26,904 nucleotides of DNA from a virus. Below are positions 13,451 through 21,473 of the stretch, piece by piece; within the stretch, counting starts at the first letter, position 1; each line of letters begins with the position of its first letter. The position numbers and the translations under genes were made by a program. The stretch covers positions 1 through 26,904 of the IMG/VR virus record IMGVR_UViG_3300020401_001032; one strand, 5' to 3'. Under the pieces are notes generated by a model, which saw only the letters and a program-made list of their open reading frames with translations, did not search any database and had not been told where the DNA came from.

Positions 13451-14815
13451 ATGGCGTTAAAATTAAGAAGAGGAACAGACTCACAAAGAGCATTAATTAC
13501 ACCAGCAGATGGTGAATTGATCTATACTACAGACACCAAAAAGCTATTTGTTGGAGACGGAACTACACAGGGTGGTAATCCTGTTGATACAGCCGGCGCC
13601 GCATTAGGGTCAAATCTTTCACTTAACAATTTTGATTTAGTTGGTACAGGTAACATCAACACAACTGGAAATATCACAGTAACAGGTAATATTACTGCTG
13701 ATGGAAACTTAACTTTAGGCGGTAATTTAACAGTAGGTGACGCCAGCTCTGATACATTAAATTTAACTGCAAAAGTAGAATCACACATTTTACCAGATGT
13801 TGATAGTGCAAGAAATGTTGGATCTGCAACATTAAGATGGAACCAAGGTTACTTTGGATCTTTACACATTACAGATACACTTGATGCTGGAAGTGTAAAT
13901 GCAAATATAATTGGTGATGATTCAACTGTAATAGTAAACAAGGCAACTGGAGCCATTAATGCTTCAGGTACATTTAAAGGTGATGTTAAGGCAACTGATA
14001 ATACAAGTTTCTTTAATGCAACATCAAAAGAAATCAATGCAGGTGCGGCAACATTTACTGGAGCAGTTGCGGCTCCAAGTATAACTGCTGGAAGTATAAC
14101 AGGAAACTTCAAAGGTACGATAGCAGGTGATGATTCAACAATATTAGTTGATGCTGTCAACAGTACTGTAAGATTAGACAACGGATTAATTAGTATCAAC
14201 AGTGATACACTATCAGCACTACAGGCTGACTTCTTTATATCAAGCAAGACAGCTGGTGTACCAACCACAATGACAATCAATGATAACTCAGCAGGTGGTA
14301 GTGCTTTAAAAATATTTGGTAAGACAAACAGTTCCTTTGATCCATTAACTGCATTAGTATTCAGAGGATTCAAAGATAATTTAGTAACACCAAATGCAAT
14401 GGTGGCTGGTCAATACATTGGTAAGTTAAGTTTCCAAGGTTATGACACAGGCACAACTAACATTGTTGAGTCAGGTGGTATTGCTTGGAGAGTAGATCCA
14501 AATAACTCACCAATTGGCACAGACACAATGAAAGGTAAAATGGAGGTTGTAACCCAAGCAGGTTCAAACTCATCACCAGATCTAAAATACTTAACATTTG
14601 ATTCACAAGGTAGATTAGGTGTAAACAAACAAACTGCAACTGCCGTGCTAGATGTTGACGGAGATGCAATATTCTCAAGTACAGTAAAATTTGCTAACCT
14701 AACAGAAGTGCAAAGAGACGCATTAAGTTCAGTAAGTGCTGGTATGGTTATCTACAACACAACCTCAAACAAACTTCAAGTACGTACTGGTGTTAGCTGG
14801 GTAGACTTACACTAA
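13451..14815 (+). CDS. Tail-fibre/virion structural protein with repetitive beta modules
   Basis: A 454-residue protein. The N-terminus, LKLRRGTDSQRALITPADGE then LIYTTDTKKLFVGDGT (3-38), is the short module found at the start of many marine phage fibre-type proteins. The middle (about 60-240) is built from short repeats rich in Gly, Asn and Thr (TTGNITVTGNITADGNLTLG; GDDST followed by IV or LV twice), as expected for a fibrous beta structure. The C-terminal part ends in a typical fibre tail (AGMVIYNTTSNKLQVRTG). It is driven by a late promoter, and its stop overlaps the opposing gene by four bases. The receptor or virion position is inferred. Confidence 0.85.
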   Translation: MALKLRRGTDSQRALITPADGELIYTTDTKKLFVGDGTTQGGNPVDTAGAALGSNLSLNNFDLVGTGNINTTGNITVTGNITADGNLTLGGNLTVGDASSDTLNLTAKVESHILPDVDSARNVGSATLRWNQGYFGSLHITDTLDAGSVNANIIGDDSTVIVNKATGAINASGTFKGDVKATDNTSFFNATSKEINAGAATFTGAVAAPSITAGSITGNFKGTIAGDDSTILVDAVNSTVRLDNGLISINSDTLSALQADFFISSKTAGVPTTMTINDNSAGGSALKIFGKTNSSFDPLTALVFRGFKDNLVTPNAMVAGQYIGKLSFQGYDTGTTNIVESGGIAWRVDPNNSPIGTDTMKGKMEVVTQAGSNSSPDLKYLTFDSQGRLGVNKQTATAVLDVDGDAIFSSTVKFANLTEVQRDALSSVSAGMVIYNTTSNKLQVRTGVSWVDLH

Positions 14816-16275
14816 TTAAATTCAGGATAACTTATATTTAAATTGTCACGTATGCTTTGACGCATATCAATAGCACAATAATCATCACCATACAAAATTA
14901 AATCATCAGGTACCAAACTTTTAAATTTGTTCCATTTGATTTTAAGTTGATCTGGACCTTGATTCCAATGCAACATTTCACTTGACCATACATTGGTAGT
15001 CCATAAAACTTTGTTGCCTTCCTGTGCTTTGATAATATTAAAAAGGTTTGTTGGTTCGTTTACAATATCTATTTTGTAATAATTGTGTTCAAGGTTTACA
15101 TACCTATCCCATAGTTTTTTAAATGCTTCAGCACCACCAAAGTCTTGTAATTCTTGTTGCCAAAATGGCTCGTAATTGCCTCTATACGTTGAGGCAAAGT
15201 TATACTTTAGATCATGTTCCAACAGCCACAGGTGTAAATCGACCCCATTCCACGTTTCTATAAGGTCTCTTTTATATAATAAACTTGCATCGCACCAATC
15301 AAAGTAATGTATTTTTGTGTTATCATTGAATCCATTTGTGTTTAATATAGACAAAGGTTTGAATCCAGCGGCCACACTAAACAAATGATCAATGTTTTCT
15401 GTGCGTTTACCTTCGCCAGATAAAGTTTCTGTATTAAAAGCATAAACACGATCCTTTTCTATCTTTTCCTGTTGGTCTAATTTACGTAACCAAGCCTTTT
15501 GATTATAATTTAATTCTTCAACTTGCCAATAATCTTTTTGTATCCAGCTCTTTGAAAGAATGTCTGATTTGTTATATGGATAAAGAAATACTTTACAAGC
15601 CCTCATGTCATTTGTTAGATTATCAATTTTGATATTTGACCTTAAAGCAATATCAATCCAATTACTACCGTCTGATGTTTTTGTCCAATGTTTTTCTCCC
15701 TCAGCAGTATCAATCCAAGCAGGTGTATATTCAGCATGAATCTTTTCTTCACTTAATTTAAAATTTTGTAACTTAGGCATTCTGTCTCTAAATATTCCTA
15801 GTTCATCAAAAGGAGGTTTGCCAAGTTGCTCCCAAACTTTTAGATTAACAAAAAGATACTGCCTATGCAAACCAGGATATGCTCCTTTGGTTGCATAATG
15901 ATTTTGTCCTTTTTTGTCCATGATGTGTCCACAAACAAAGAAGTTAGGATTTTCTTTTGCATATTTTAAACTTTGTTCTACTAGATTAGGACCCCTATAA
16001 AGCAACAATCCTTGTGCGGCCACTATACAATATTCATGTCCTTTTGCAAGACTGTTTTCGAGAATGTTTTCAACCTTGTGCCAACTGCCAACGTAATCTG
16101 CAACTTTCATTTTCATCATTCTATTGATGTAAAAGTAAGTCATTTCTAAACAACGTTTACTTACAAATTCATTTTTTATATCTCTTGAAATATTAAGTAT
16201 GCCTATGCCTACTTGATTATTTGATTGATGATCCTCATAGTATCTATCGTGTGTTAAACTGTTCCAGTCTTTCAT
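14812..16275 (-). CDS. Large unknown protein, possibly glycosyltransferase-like
   Basis: The ATG at 16275 follows GGAGGCGG and overlaps the stop of a small upstream gene, so it is preferred over a TTG at 16305. The product has 487 residues and is rich in Trp, Tyr and Asn. The first 200 residues (GHEYCIVAAQGLLLYRGPNL; GAYPGLHRQYLFVNLKVW; KPPFDELG) look like a GT-A type glycosyltransferase or an enzyme reading a sequential list of residues, but I see no clear DxD in the usual context. It may act with the nearby dioxygenase and radical SAM genes. Family membership is a guess; the coding call is secure. Confidence 0.6.
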   Translation of the reverse strand: MKDWNSLTHDRYYEDHQSNNQVGIGILNISRDIKNEFVSKRCLEMTYFYINRMMKMKVADYVGSWHKVENILENSLAKGHEYCIVAAQGLLLYRGPNLVEQSLKYAKENPNFFVCGHIMDKKGQNHYATKGAYPGLHRQYLFVNLKVWEQLGKPPFDELGIFRDRMPKLQNFKLSEEKIHAEYTPAWIDTAEGEKHWTKTSDGSNWIDIALRSNIKIDNLTNDMRACKVFLYPYNKSDILSKSWIQKDYWQVEELNYNQKAWLRKLDQQEKIEKDRVYAFNTETLSGEGKRTENIDHLFSVAAGFKPLSILNTNGFNDNTKIHYFDWCDASLLYKRDLIETWNGVDLHLWLLEHDLKYNFASTYRGNYEPFWQQELQDFGGAEAFKKLWDRYVNLEHNYYKIDIVNEPTNLFNIIKAQEGNKVLWTTNVWSSEMLHWNQGPDQLKIKWNKFKSLVPDDLILYGDDYCAIDMRQSIRDNLNISYPEFN

Positions 16276-16400
16276 TAACCGCCTCCGAACCCTGTCCAGT
16301 TCCAAGGATCTTTGAACTTGTCGTCAACAGATTTGTGTGGCTTACAAGTACATCTAATGAACAAGCCAGCTAATATTCCTACTAAAAACCAAGTTAACAT
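16275..16400 (-). CDS. Tiny membrane protein with CTCKPH motif (41 aa)
   Basis: A 41-codon gene with ATG at 16400 after AGGGGATAA; its stop overlaps the next start (TAATG on this strand). It begins one base after the stop of the dioxygenase gene. The product has a hydrophobic N-terminal helix (2-16), then RCTCKPHKSVDDKFKD and a C-terminal PWNWTGFGGG. The two cysteines and a histidine could bind metal or be lipidated only if exported. The strong ribosome binding site and precise fit support translation. Function is unknown. Confidence 0.62.
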   Translation of the reverse strand: MLTWFLVGILAGLFIRCTCKPHKSVDDKFKDPWNWTGFGGG

Positions 16401-16401
16401 T

Positions 16402-17112
16402 TTATCCCCTATTAGTGTAATAACTTTGTCTTAACACATAAAACATATCACGTAATCTTCTACCAACTTCACCATGTATTATCATGTGTATCCTTGGTAC
16501 ATCACTTTTGTTCCATACTGCATGAACGTTGCTGATGTCCATTAAAAACGCACCGCCTTTATCTTGGAAAGGCACGACTCCATGATCCTTAAAAATAAAT
16601 TCACAGTCATCAGGATTGTTTAAGGCTATGTTGCATACACTTAATCTTTTTTCTTTTGCATCTCTATCTTGATGAGGCAAAATATATCCTCCTGGTTCCA
16701 GCAACATAAATCTTACTCTATTGAGATACTCCATAGGCCATACATCTTTTAAAAAAGTTTTCACAGTAGGACACTTGTCTGCTACCCATGTCCAATCTAA
16801 TTGTTTAATTACTTTGTCTCTATCACCATAACTGTCTAATGTTTGAGTATCATCATCTAATCCATGTATTGTTAAGCTCTTCCAACCATAGCCATAATCA
16901 TCTCTATGATCGTGAAAAGACTCTAACAAACTTTCTGCTTCGTTGTGCATTTTAGCCCAGGGTTGATTGTCCAGTGCTGATAGTTTAAAGAAAGGCCAAT
17001 GCGATTCTTCAACTAACCACATTGGGTCAAATACATCTTGGTATAAAAAATTTACGTCTTTTTTGTGTTCTTTCCAGAATGTTTCCAGGGTTTTTGTATG
17101 TTCTATATCCAT
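16402..17112 (-). CDS. 2-oxoglutarate/Fe(II)-dependent dioxygenase (aspartyl hydroxylase-like)
   Basis: A 236-residue protein of the 2OG-Fe(II) oxygenase superfamily. The iron ligands are visible as H147 and D149 in LPHQDRD and H197 in NVHAVWNKSD, and R207 in PRIHMIIHG is the likely 2-oxoglutarate anchor. The spacing and the VHAVWN context resemble aspartyl/asparaginyl beta-hydroxylase-like proteins common in marine phages. AAGGTAG lies upstream of the ATG at 17112, and the gene diverges from a radical SAM gene across 35 bases. The substrate may be a protein side chain or a small metabolite. Its place in an island of radical SAM enzymes suggests joint modification of one product. Confidence 0.85.
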   Translation of the reverse strand: MDIEHTKTLETFWKEHKKDVNFLYQDVFDPMWLVEESHWPFFKLSALDNQPWAKMHNEAESLLESFHDHRDDYGYGWKSLTIHGLDDDTQTLDSYGDRDKVIKQLDWTWVADKCPTVKTFLKDVWPMEYLNRVRFMLLEPGGYILPHQDRDAKEKRLSVCNIALNNPDDCEFIFKDHGVVPFQDKGGAFLMDISNVHAVWNKSDVPRIHMIIHGEVGRRLRDMFYVLRQSYYTNRG

Positions 17113-17147
17113 TAAACTACCTTATAATTCAGTTAAATATACTTATC

Positions 17148-18176
17148 ATGTATTTGGATATAGAAGATATAGATACGATTACAGTAGATTTTACTGCTCA
17201 TTGTAATGCTATGTGTGGTAACTGTTCAAGAAATTTAGGTGGAGTAGAAGTAAATCCACGTATGCCTCTTGAACATATGAGTCCTGCAACATTCAAAAAT
17301 CTGTTCAGTGAGAATGTTTTAAGAAACATCAATCAGATTGTATTCAATGGATCATATGGAGATCCTTTGGTAAGTCCACACTTGTTTGAATGTTTGGATT
17401 ATTTAAAAAACTACAAAAAACCTATTATCCATATACATACCAATGGTGGTATGAGACAGCCTAAATACTTTGATGAACTAGCAAATAAATTAAAAGACTT
17501 TCCATTTCCAACTCATGTAGTTTTTAGCATAGACGGTTTAGAAGATACAAATCATCTTTACAGAAGAAATGTTAAATGGAATAAGGTAATGGAAAACGCC
17601 CAAGCATTTTTAGACGCAGGTGGATTAGGAAGATGGCGTATGTTGGTGTTTGAACACAATGCACATCAATTAGAACAAGCAGAAGAATTAAGTAAAAAAA
17701 TGGGATTTGCAAAATTTGATATAAATGGTGGACATACTTTTACTGCTATGAATAGTATGGTTAATAAAGCAATAGAAAAATTTAAAGCCAACAAACGGGA
17801 ACAAGCTCGTACAATAAAATACGATACAAGCAAACTAGATAATTTAAAACGTTTAAAAGATTTGAAACAAAAACATGGCAGTTTGGCTGATGGATTCAAG
17901 AAATCATGTATAACTTGTAAATGGCAAAAGAAAAGAAAAATACAAGTTAGCCATGTTGGTGAAGTATTTCCTTGTTGCTATATGCTATCTGACAGATATC
18001 CAAGAGAAGTAGAAAGCCCTTATGCACAAGAAGTATCAAAAGTAGATTGGCTTAATGTAAATGATATGCCTTTGGAAGTTATATTAGACAGTCCTTTCTT
18101 TGCACAAGATCTGCCTGAAAGTTGGTCTAGTGAAAATAGGTTTAAAATTTGTGAGGTAACTTGCGGTGAGGTGTAA
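17148..18176 (+). CDS. Radical SAM protein with SPASM-like C-terminal cysteines
   Basis: A 342-residue radical SAM enzyme. The 4Fe-4S cluster motif is C19, C23, C26 in HCNAMCGNC. GSYGDP (69-74) stands where the usual GGEP lies, as in some SPASM-type subfamilies. SIDG (127-130) follows in the core. The C-terminal domain carries C254, C257, C276, C277, C335 and C339, enough for one or two auxiliary clusters. The frame is open upstream to 17022 across the divergent gene, but the ATG at 17148 is the sensible start; it has no ribosome binding site, so translation may be weak or leaderless. It overlaps the next radical SAM gene by 11 bases. The substrate (peptide or small molecule) is unknown. Confidence 0.85.
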   Translation: MYLDIEDIDTITVDFTAHCNAMCGNCSRNLGGVEVNPRMPLEHMSPATFKNLFSENVLRNINQIVFNGSYGDPLVSPHLFECLDYLKNYKKPIIHIHTNGGMRQPKYFDELANKLKDFPFPTHVVFSIDGLEDTNHLYRRNVKWNKVMENAQAFLDAGGLGRWRMLVFEHNAHQLEQAEELSKKMGFAKFDINGGHTFTAMNSMVNKAIEKFKANKREQARTIKYDTSKLDNLKRLKDLKQKHGSLADGFKKSCITCKWQKKRKIQVSHVGEVFPCCYMLSDRYPREVESPYAQEVSKVDWLNVNDMPLEVILDSPFFAQDLPESWSSENRFKICEVTCGEV

Positions 18177-19200
18177 GTATTTAGATCATCAAGTAATGAT
18201 ACGCCCTGATGGCGAGTTTCGTTTGTGTTGCATTAGTAATGAAAAGACAAACAAAGAAAACATAAAACAAATGACTCCAGAACAATGGTTAGCAAGTGAA
18301 ACACCTACAAAAGCACGTGAGCAACTTGCTAACAATGAATGGCCAGATGCTTGTAAAAAATGTAAGCTGATGGAAGAAGCTGGTAGACCAAGTATGCGTC
18401 AAAGACCAAGAGAATATGGTCCTGGTATAAGTCATTTGGATATAAGGTTTGGAAACCAATGTAATTTACGTTGTACCATGTGTTACCCAGGTAGTTCTAG
18501 TAGTTTGTACGAAGAACACAAAGAACTAAAGGCAAAAGGCGAAAGCCCATGGGGTTGGTTTGACTATGGCTTATACAACTGGTATACAGATGAGCAGGGA
18601 GAAACATTAGCACGTAATCCTAATTTAAGAGAAGTATATCTTACAGGTGGTGAACCTATGATGGTGAAAGGACTAAACAAGTTTCTTGCAAAACTAGATC
18701 CATCAGTTGAAGTAAGATTTAACACTAATGGTACATTGTTTAATCCGAAAGTTTTTAATGAACTTAAAAGATTCGAACGTGTGAACATGAACTTTAGCAT
18801 TGATGGTATAGGCAGAACAAATGATTACATACGTTGGGGTAGTAATTGGGACGTTGTAGAATACAACCTTAATAAATTTAGAGAGGTAGCTGATGTAAGT
18901 TTAGGTCCTACTGTGCAAATAATGAATGTTTTAGAATATGATGACTATGTTGAATATGCACAGGCAAACCAATTAGAAATATTTGATAACTTGCTAATGA
19001 CTCCAGATTGTCTACACATAAAAAATGCACCACAGGCAATGAAAGATAATATTGCACATTTTGATTACTGGATGAATCACCCTACAAGTATTGAAAAGCA
19101 GGAAGAATTTAAAAAGTGGATAGGTGTGTTAGATAAAAATAGAGGTTGTAGCATCAAGGAATACTTACCAGAAGTGGCAGGATACTATGGAATTAATTAA
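18166..19200 (+). CDS. Radical SAM protein with N-terminal twitch-like cysteine segment
   Basis: The start is GTG at 18166, eight bases after GAGGT, inside the end of the previous gene. The 344-residue product begins with the cysteine layout of twitch-domain radical SAM proteins: C3, C21-C22 (RPDGEFRLCC), C63 and C66 (ACKKC). The radical SAM cluster motif is C99, C103, C106 (QCNLRCTMC), GGEP lies at 161-164, and FNTNGT and FSIDGIG follow. Proteins of this architecture are frequent in marine phages, and their reactions are not established. It overlaps the kinase-like gene downstream by 14 bases. Paralogues lie at 19626 (+) and 22955 (-). Confidence 0.87.
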   Translation: MRCKYLDHQVMIRPDGEFRLCCISNEKTNKENIKQMTPEQWLASETPTKAREQLANNEWPDACKKCKLMEEAGRPSMRQRPREYGPGISHLDIRFGNQCNLRCTMCYPGSSSSLYEEHKELKAKGESPWGWFDYGLYNWYTDEQGETLARNPNLREVYLTGGEPMMVKGLNKFLAKLDPSVEVRFNTNGTLFNPKVFNELKRFERVNMNFSIDGIGRTNDYIRWGSNWDVVEYNLNKFREVADVSLGPTVQIMNVLEYDDYVEYAQANQLEIFDNLLMTPDCLHIKNAPQAMKDNIAHFDYWMNHPTSIEKQEEFKKWIGVLDKNRGCSIKEYLPEVAGYYGIN

Positions 19201-19651
19201 AAAGAATATAGAAAAGAAAAGAGAAGTTTACAAGTTAGATGATAGATATCGTAAGGTTTGGTATATCCATGATGAGTTTGCCTTAGAAGAACACATATCT
19301 ATTTTAGACAAAGTGATACCAGGATATGTATTAGATTATGGCACAACAAAAAATAGTATGTTCATAGATTATCATATAGTACCTGGCACGCCGGCAAACA
19401 AAGTGCCACACACACCAAAATTTTTTAAAAGGATATACACTTTTTGTAATGAAACATTAGATCAAACTTTGCCATATGCACACTATGATTGGGTGTTAAG
19501 CAATATACTTTTAGATGGAGATAACACTTATCTTGTAGATTGGGATAACGTAGGAATATATTCACCACAGGAAATTCAAACAAAAATGGAAAGCGATCTA
19601 CGATCAGCTTTTGGAGAAAAATACGATGAAATGCTTCGCACCATGGCATAG
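19187..19651 (+). CDS. Minimal kinase-like (APH/choline-kinase-type) protein
   Basis: A 154-residue protein with the catalytic loop of aminoglycoside/choline kinase-like phosphotransferases: H99, D101 and N106 in AHYDWVLSNIL, followed by LVDWDNVG (116-123), where D118 matches the metal-binding aspartate. Most of the N-terminal ATP-binding lobe is missing: the family usually spans 250 residues or more, and no glycine loop is evident in the first 70 residues. It is sandwiched between two radical SAM genes with overlaps on both sides. It may phosphorylate a small molecule in the island pathway, or be a binding protein without activity. Confidence 0.72.
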   Translation: MELIKKNIEKKREVYKLDDRYRKVWYIHDEFALEEHISILDKVIPGYVLDYGTTKNSMFIDYHIVPGTPANKVPHTPKFFKRIYTFCNETLDQTLPYAHYDWVLSNILLDGDNTYLVDWDNVGIYSPQEIQTKMESDLRSAFGEKYDEMLRTMA

Positions 19652-20750
19652 TATTTTGGTACGTTTTAATGGTGACATAGTACCTGATGGTGTGTACTTA
19701 AAACGTTACGGAAACGTGCTAGAATCGTCTTTAAATGACCTTTTAAACAGCTATACAGCGTCATACACACGTGATTCAATAAGAGCGGGCCACTTACCGC
19801 CCGAGTGTCAACAATGTGCTTTAAAAGAGCTCTCTGTGGGTCATAGCAGGAGATTATTTTTCAAAGATATTTTGAATCCAATGCTAGAAAATACCAATTA
19901 TGATTACTCCAAAAACTTCACAGATATCTACTTTTTGGAATTCAATATGAGCAATATCTGTAACCTAAAGTGTAGAATGTGCGATGGAATAAATTCAAGT
20001 GCTTGGGTAAAAGATGATCTTAAATTAGCACAAAACGGTAACCCCTATGGACGTAGAATAGATGATCCAGAATTCGGATACACCAATAAAAGCGATGAAA
20101 TAGTTGCTAGACTGTTTGAGGATCCAACACCATTCATGAACTTGAGATATCTTAGCATCAAAGGTGGCGAACCTTACATGGAACCTGCAAATAAATTGAT
20201 ACTTAAAAAATTTATTGATTTAGGAATAGCAAAGAACATAACTATAGACTGGACTACTAATGGCACAATAGTAGATGAAGAAGTCGCTCAATTGGCCAAA
20301 CAATACAAGGAAACAAAATGGACTGTGAGTTTGGAAGGCACAGATGGTTTATATGAATACATTCGAGGCGGAAAAAACTTTACATTTGAACAACTAAATG
20401 AAAATTTAAAACAATATGATTTTGATAGAATAATTATTGCTGTGACTGTGATGGCTTACAACATAGCACACCTTGATAAAATACATTGGTGGTTTGAAGA
20501 AAACAAAAAAGACAACTGGGAAATATATTTCAACAACGTGGTTACAGCCCCTCCTTATTTGAATCCAAGAGTTTTGCCTAACGAGATATTAGATAAGATT
20601 GATTTTAGATTACCTAAGATAAATTATACACAATCTGAACAAGCACCTAAGTATATTGATGCTTTTATAAACTACACAAATGATTTAGATAAAATTAGAA
20701 ATACAAGAGTACTAGATCATTGTCCAGAACTTACTCCCCTGTTTGGATAG
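19626..20750 (+). CDS. Radical SAM protein with a degenerate N-terminal twitch segment
   Basis: The ATG at 19626 follows GGAG and is preferred to a TTG at 19611. The 374-residue product starts MKCFAPWHSILVRFNGDIVP, the usual opening of twitch-type proteins, but where paralogues have a CC pair this one has PDG, leaving only C3, C61 and C64. The radical SAM motif is intact: C112, C116, C119 (ICNLKCRMC), with GGEP at 180-183 and TTNGT and VSLEGTDG later. The auxiliary cluster is probably altered or lost. It overlaps the kinase-like gene by 26 bases, and its end overlaps the convergent SDR-like gene by 20 bases. Confidence 0.85.
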   Translation: MKCFAPWHSILVRFNGDIVPDGVYLKRYGNVLESSLNDLLNSYTASYTRDSIRAGHLPPECQQCALKELSVGHSRRLFFKDILNPMLENTNYDYSKNFTDIYFLEFNMSNICNLKCRMCDGINSSAWVKDDLKLAQNGNPYGRRIDDPEFGYTNKSDEIVARLFEDPTPFMNLRYLSIKGGEPYMEPANKLILKKFIDLGIAKNITIDWTTNGTIVDEEVAQLAKQYKETKWTVSLEGTDGLYEYIRGGKNFTFEQLNENLKQYDFDRIIIAVTVMAYNIAHLDKIHWWFEENKKDNWEIYFNNVVTAPPYLNPRVLPNEILDKIDFRLPKINYTQSEQAPKYIDAFINYTNDLDKIRNTRVLDHCPELTPLFG

Positions 20751-21282
20751 GATCCAAAGCAATATAATGTAGATTAATATCACGAGGTGAATCTATTACC
20801 CACTTCACATATTTTCCTGCTTCGAGCAAACTTATCTTGTGTCTAGTATCATCTTTATTTTTTTGACTTTGACTGTTTAGTTGACCAAAAGCAATATTAC
20901 TAATCCGTATTTTACTGTCACCCCAGCATACATTTTTTGCTAACCTTTTGCTTCTTCCGTCAAGCAAAGTTTTATTTTCAATATAGTTTCTAGGACTGTA
21001 ACCATCACCCCAGTAAGAACTTGTACTGCTGATGTTTATTATGTGTCCGCTATCAAACTTTTCATATACAGCATCTAACAGCTCAACCTGTTCTCCGTTA
21101 GGACCGTATTGGCTGTTAACAAATACATCATATGACTTGGCATAGTTTGCCACCTTTTCATAATCTGTAAGATCCCAACCATTCCATCTTCCTATAAATT
21201 CTACAAAATTACGATTGTATGCTTCGTATATGCCTTTGCATAGTCCTTCATAGTTTGGATTACCTGTAACTAATATTTTCAT
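20731..21282 (-). CDS. Short-chain dehydrogenase-like protein (183 aa)
   Basis: A 183-residue Rossmann-type protein. It opens MKILVTGNPN with a shortened or altered glycine motif, followed by strand patterns DVFVNSQYG and GHIINISSTSSYW (the catalytic serine region of SDR enzymes) and NYIENK (Y-x-x-x-K). It is much shorter than typical SDRs (about 250) and lacks the C-terminal substrate region. AAGGT lies upstream of the ATG, which overlaps the stop of a small membrane protein gene. It is the last gene of the minus block. It could reduce or epimerise a sugar, or be a degraded SDR. Confidence 0.7.
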   Translation of the reverse strand: MKILVTGNPNYEGLCKGIYEAYNRNFVEFIGRWNGWDLTDYEKVANYAKSYDVFVNSQYGPNGEQVELLDAVYEKFDSGHIINISSTSSYWGDGYSPRNYIENKTLLDGRSKRLAKNVCWGDSKIRISNIAFGQLNSQSQKNKDDTRHKISLLEAGKYVKWVIDSPRDINLHYIALDPIQTGE

Positions 21283-21473
21283 TAATCTTTACCTTCTTTA
21301 GAGATATCATCAATACGTTTAGTAGTTGTGTCTTTACTAAATGATGCGGCAATAAAACTTGCGGCCGCTAACATTGGAATGGTATAAACCATCTTATCTG
21401 TGAGATATGCTACCAAGTATGTTGGCACTAAAACTATAACTGCCTGAATTAATCCAATTTTATACTTTTTCAT
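21282..21473 (-). CDS. Small two-pass membrane protein (63 aa)
   Basis: A 63-residue protein with two hydrophobic segments (about 7-25 and 30-46) and a charged C-terminus (KDTTTKRIDDISKEGKD). AAGGAAAG precedes the ATG. It overlaps the upstream radical SAM gene by 14 bases and the SDR-like gene by one base. It may be a membrane partner or an unrelated passenger. No family is recognised. Confidence 0.68.
   Translation of the reverse strand: MKKYKIGLIQAVIVLVPTYLVAYLTDKMVYTIPMLAAASFIAASFSKDTTTKRIDDISKEGKD

Noticed and set aside
13849-14373. Long antisense open frame (174 codons) inside the fibre-type gene
   Set aside because: It reads as a low-complexity Leu/Val/Pro/Ala string mirrored from the Asn/Thr/Gly-rich fibre repeats and has no ribosome binding site or neighbours to fit with.
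17022-17147. Upstream extension of the first plus-strand radical SAM frame
   Set aside because: It runs antisense through the start of the dioxygenase gene; the product would gain an unrelated hydrophobic leader, and the ATG at 17148 gives the normal N-terminus.
20742-20758. Perfect inverted repeat TTTGGAT-AGG-ATCCAAA at the convergent gene ends as a bidirectional terminator
   Set aside because: The stem is only seven AT-rich pairs, has a three-base loop and no T-tract on either side, and lies within coding sequence of the minus gene. A weak effect cannot be excluded.
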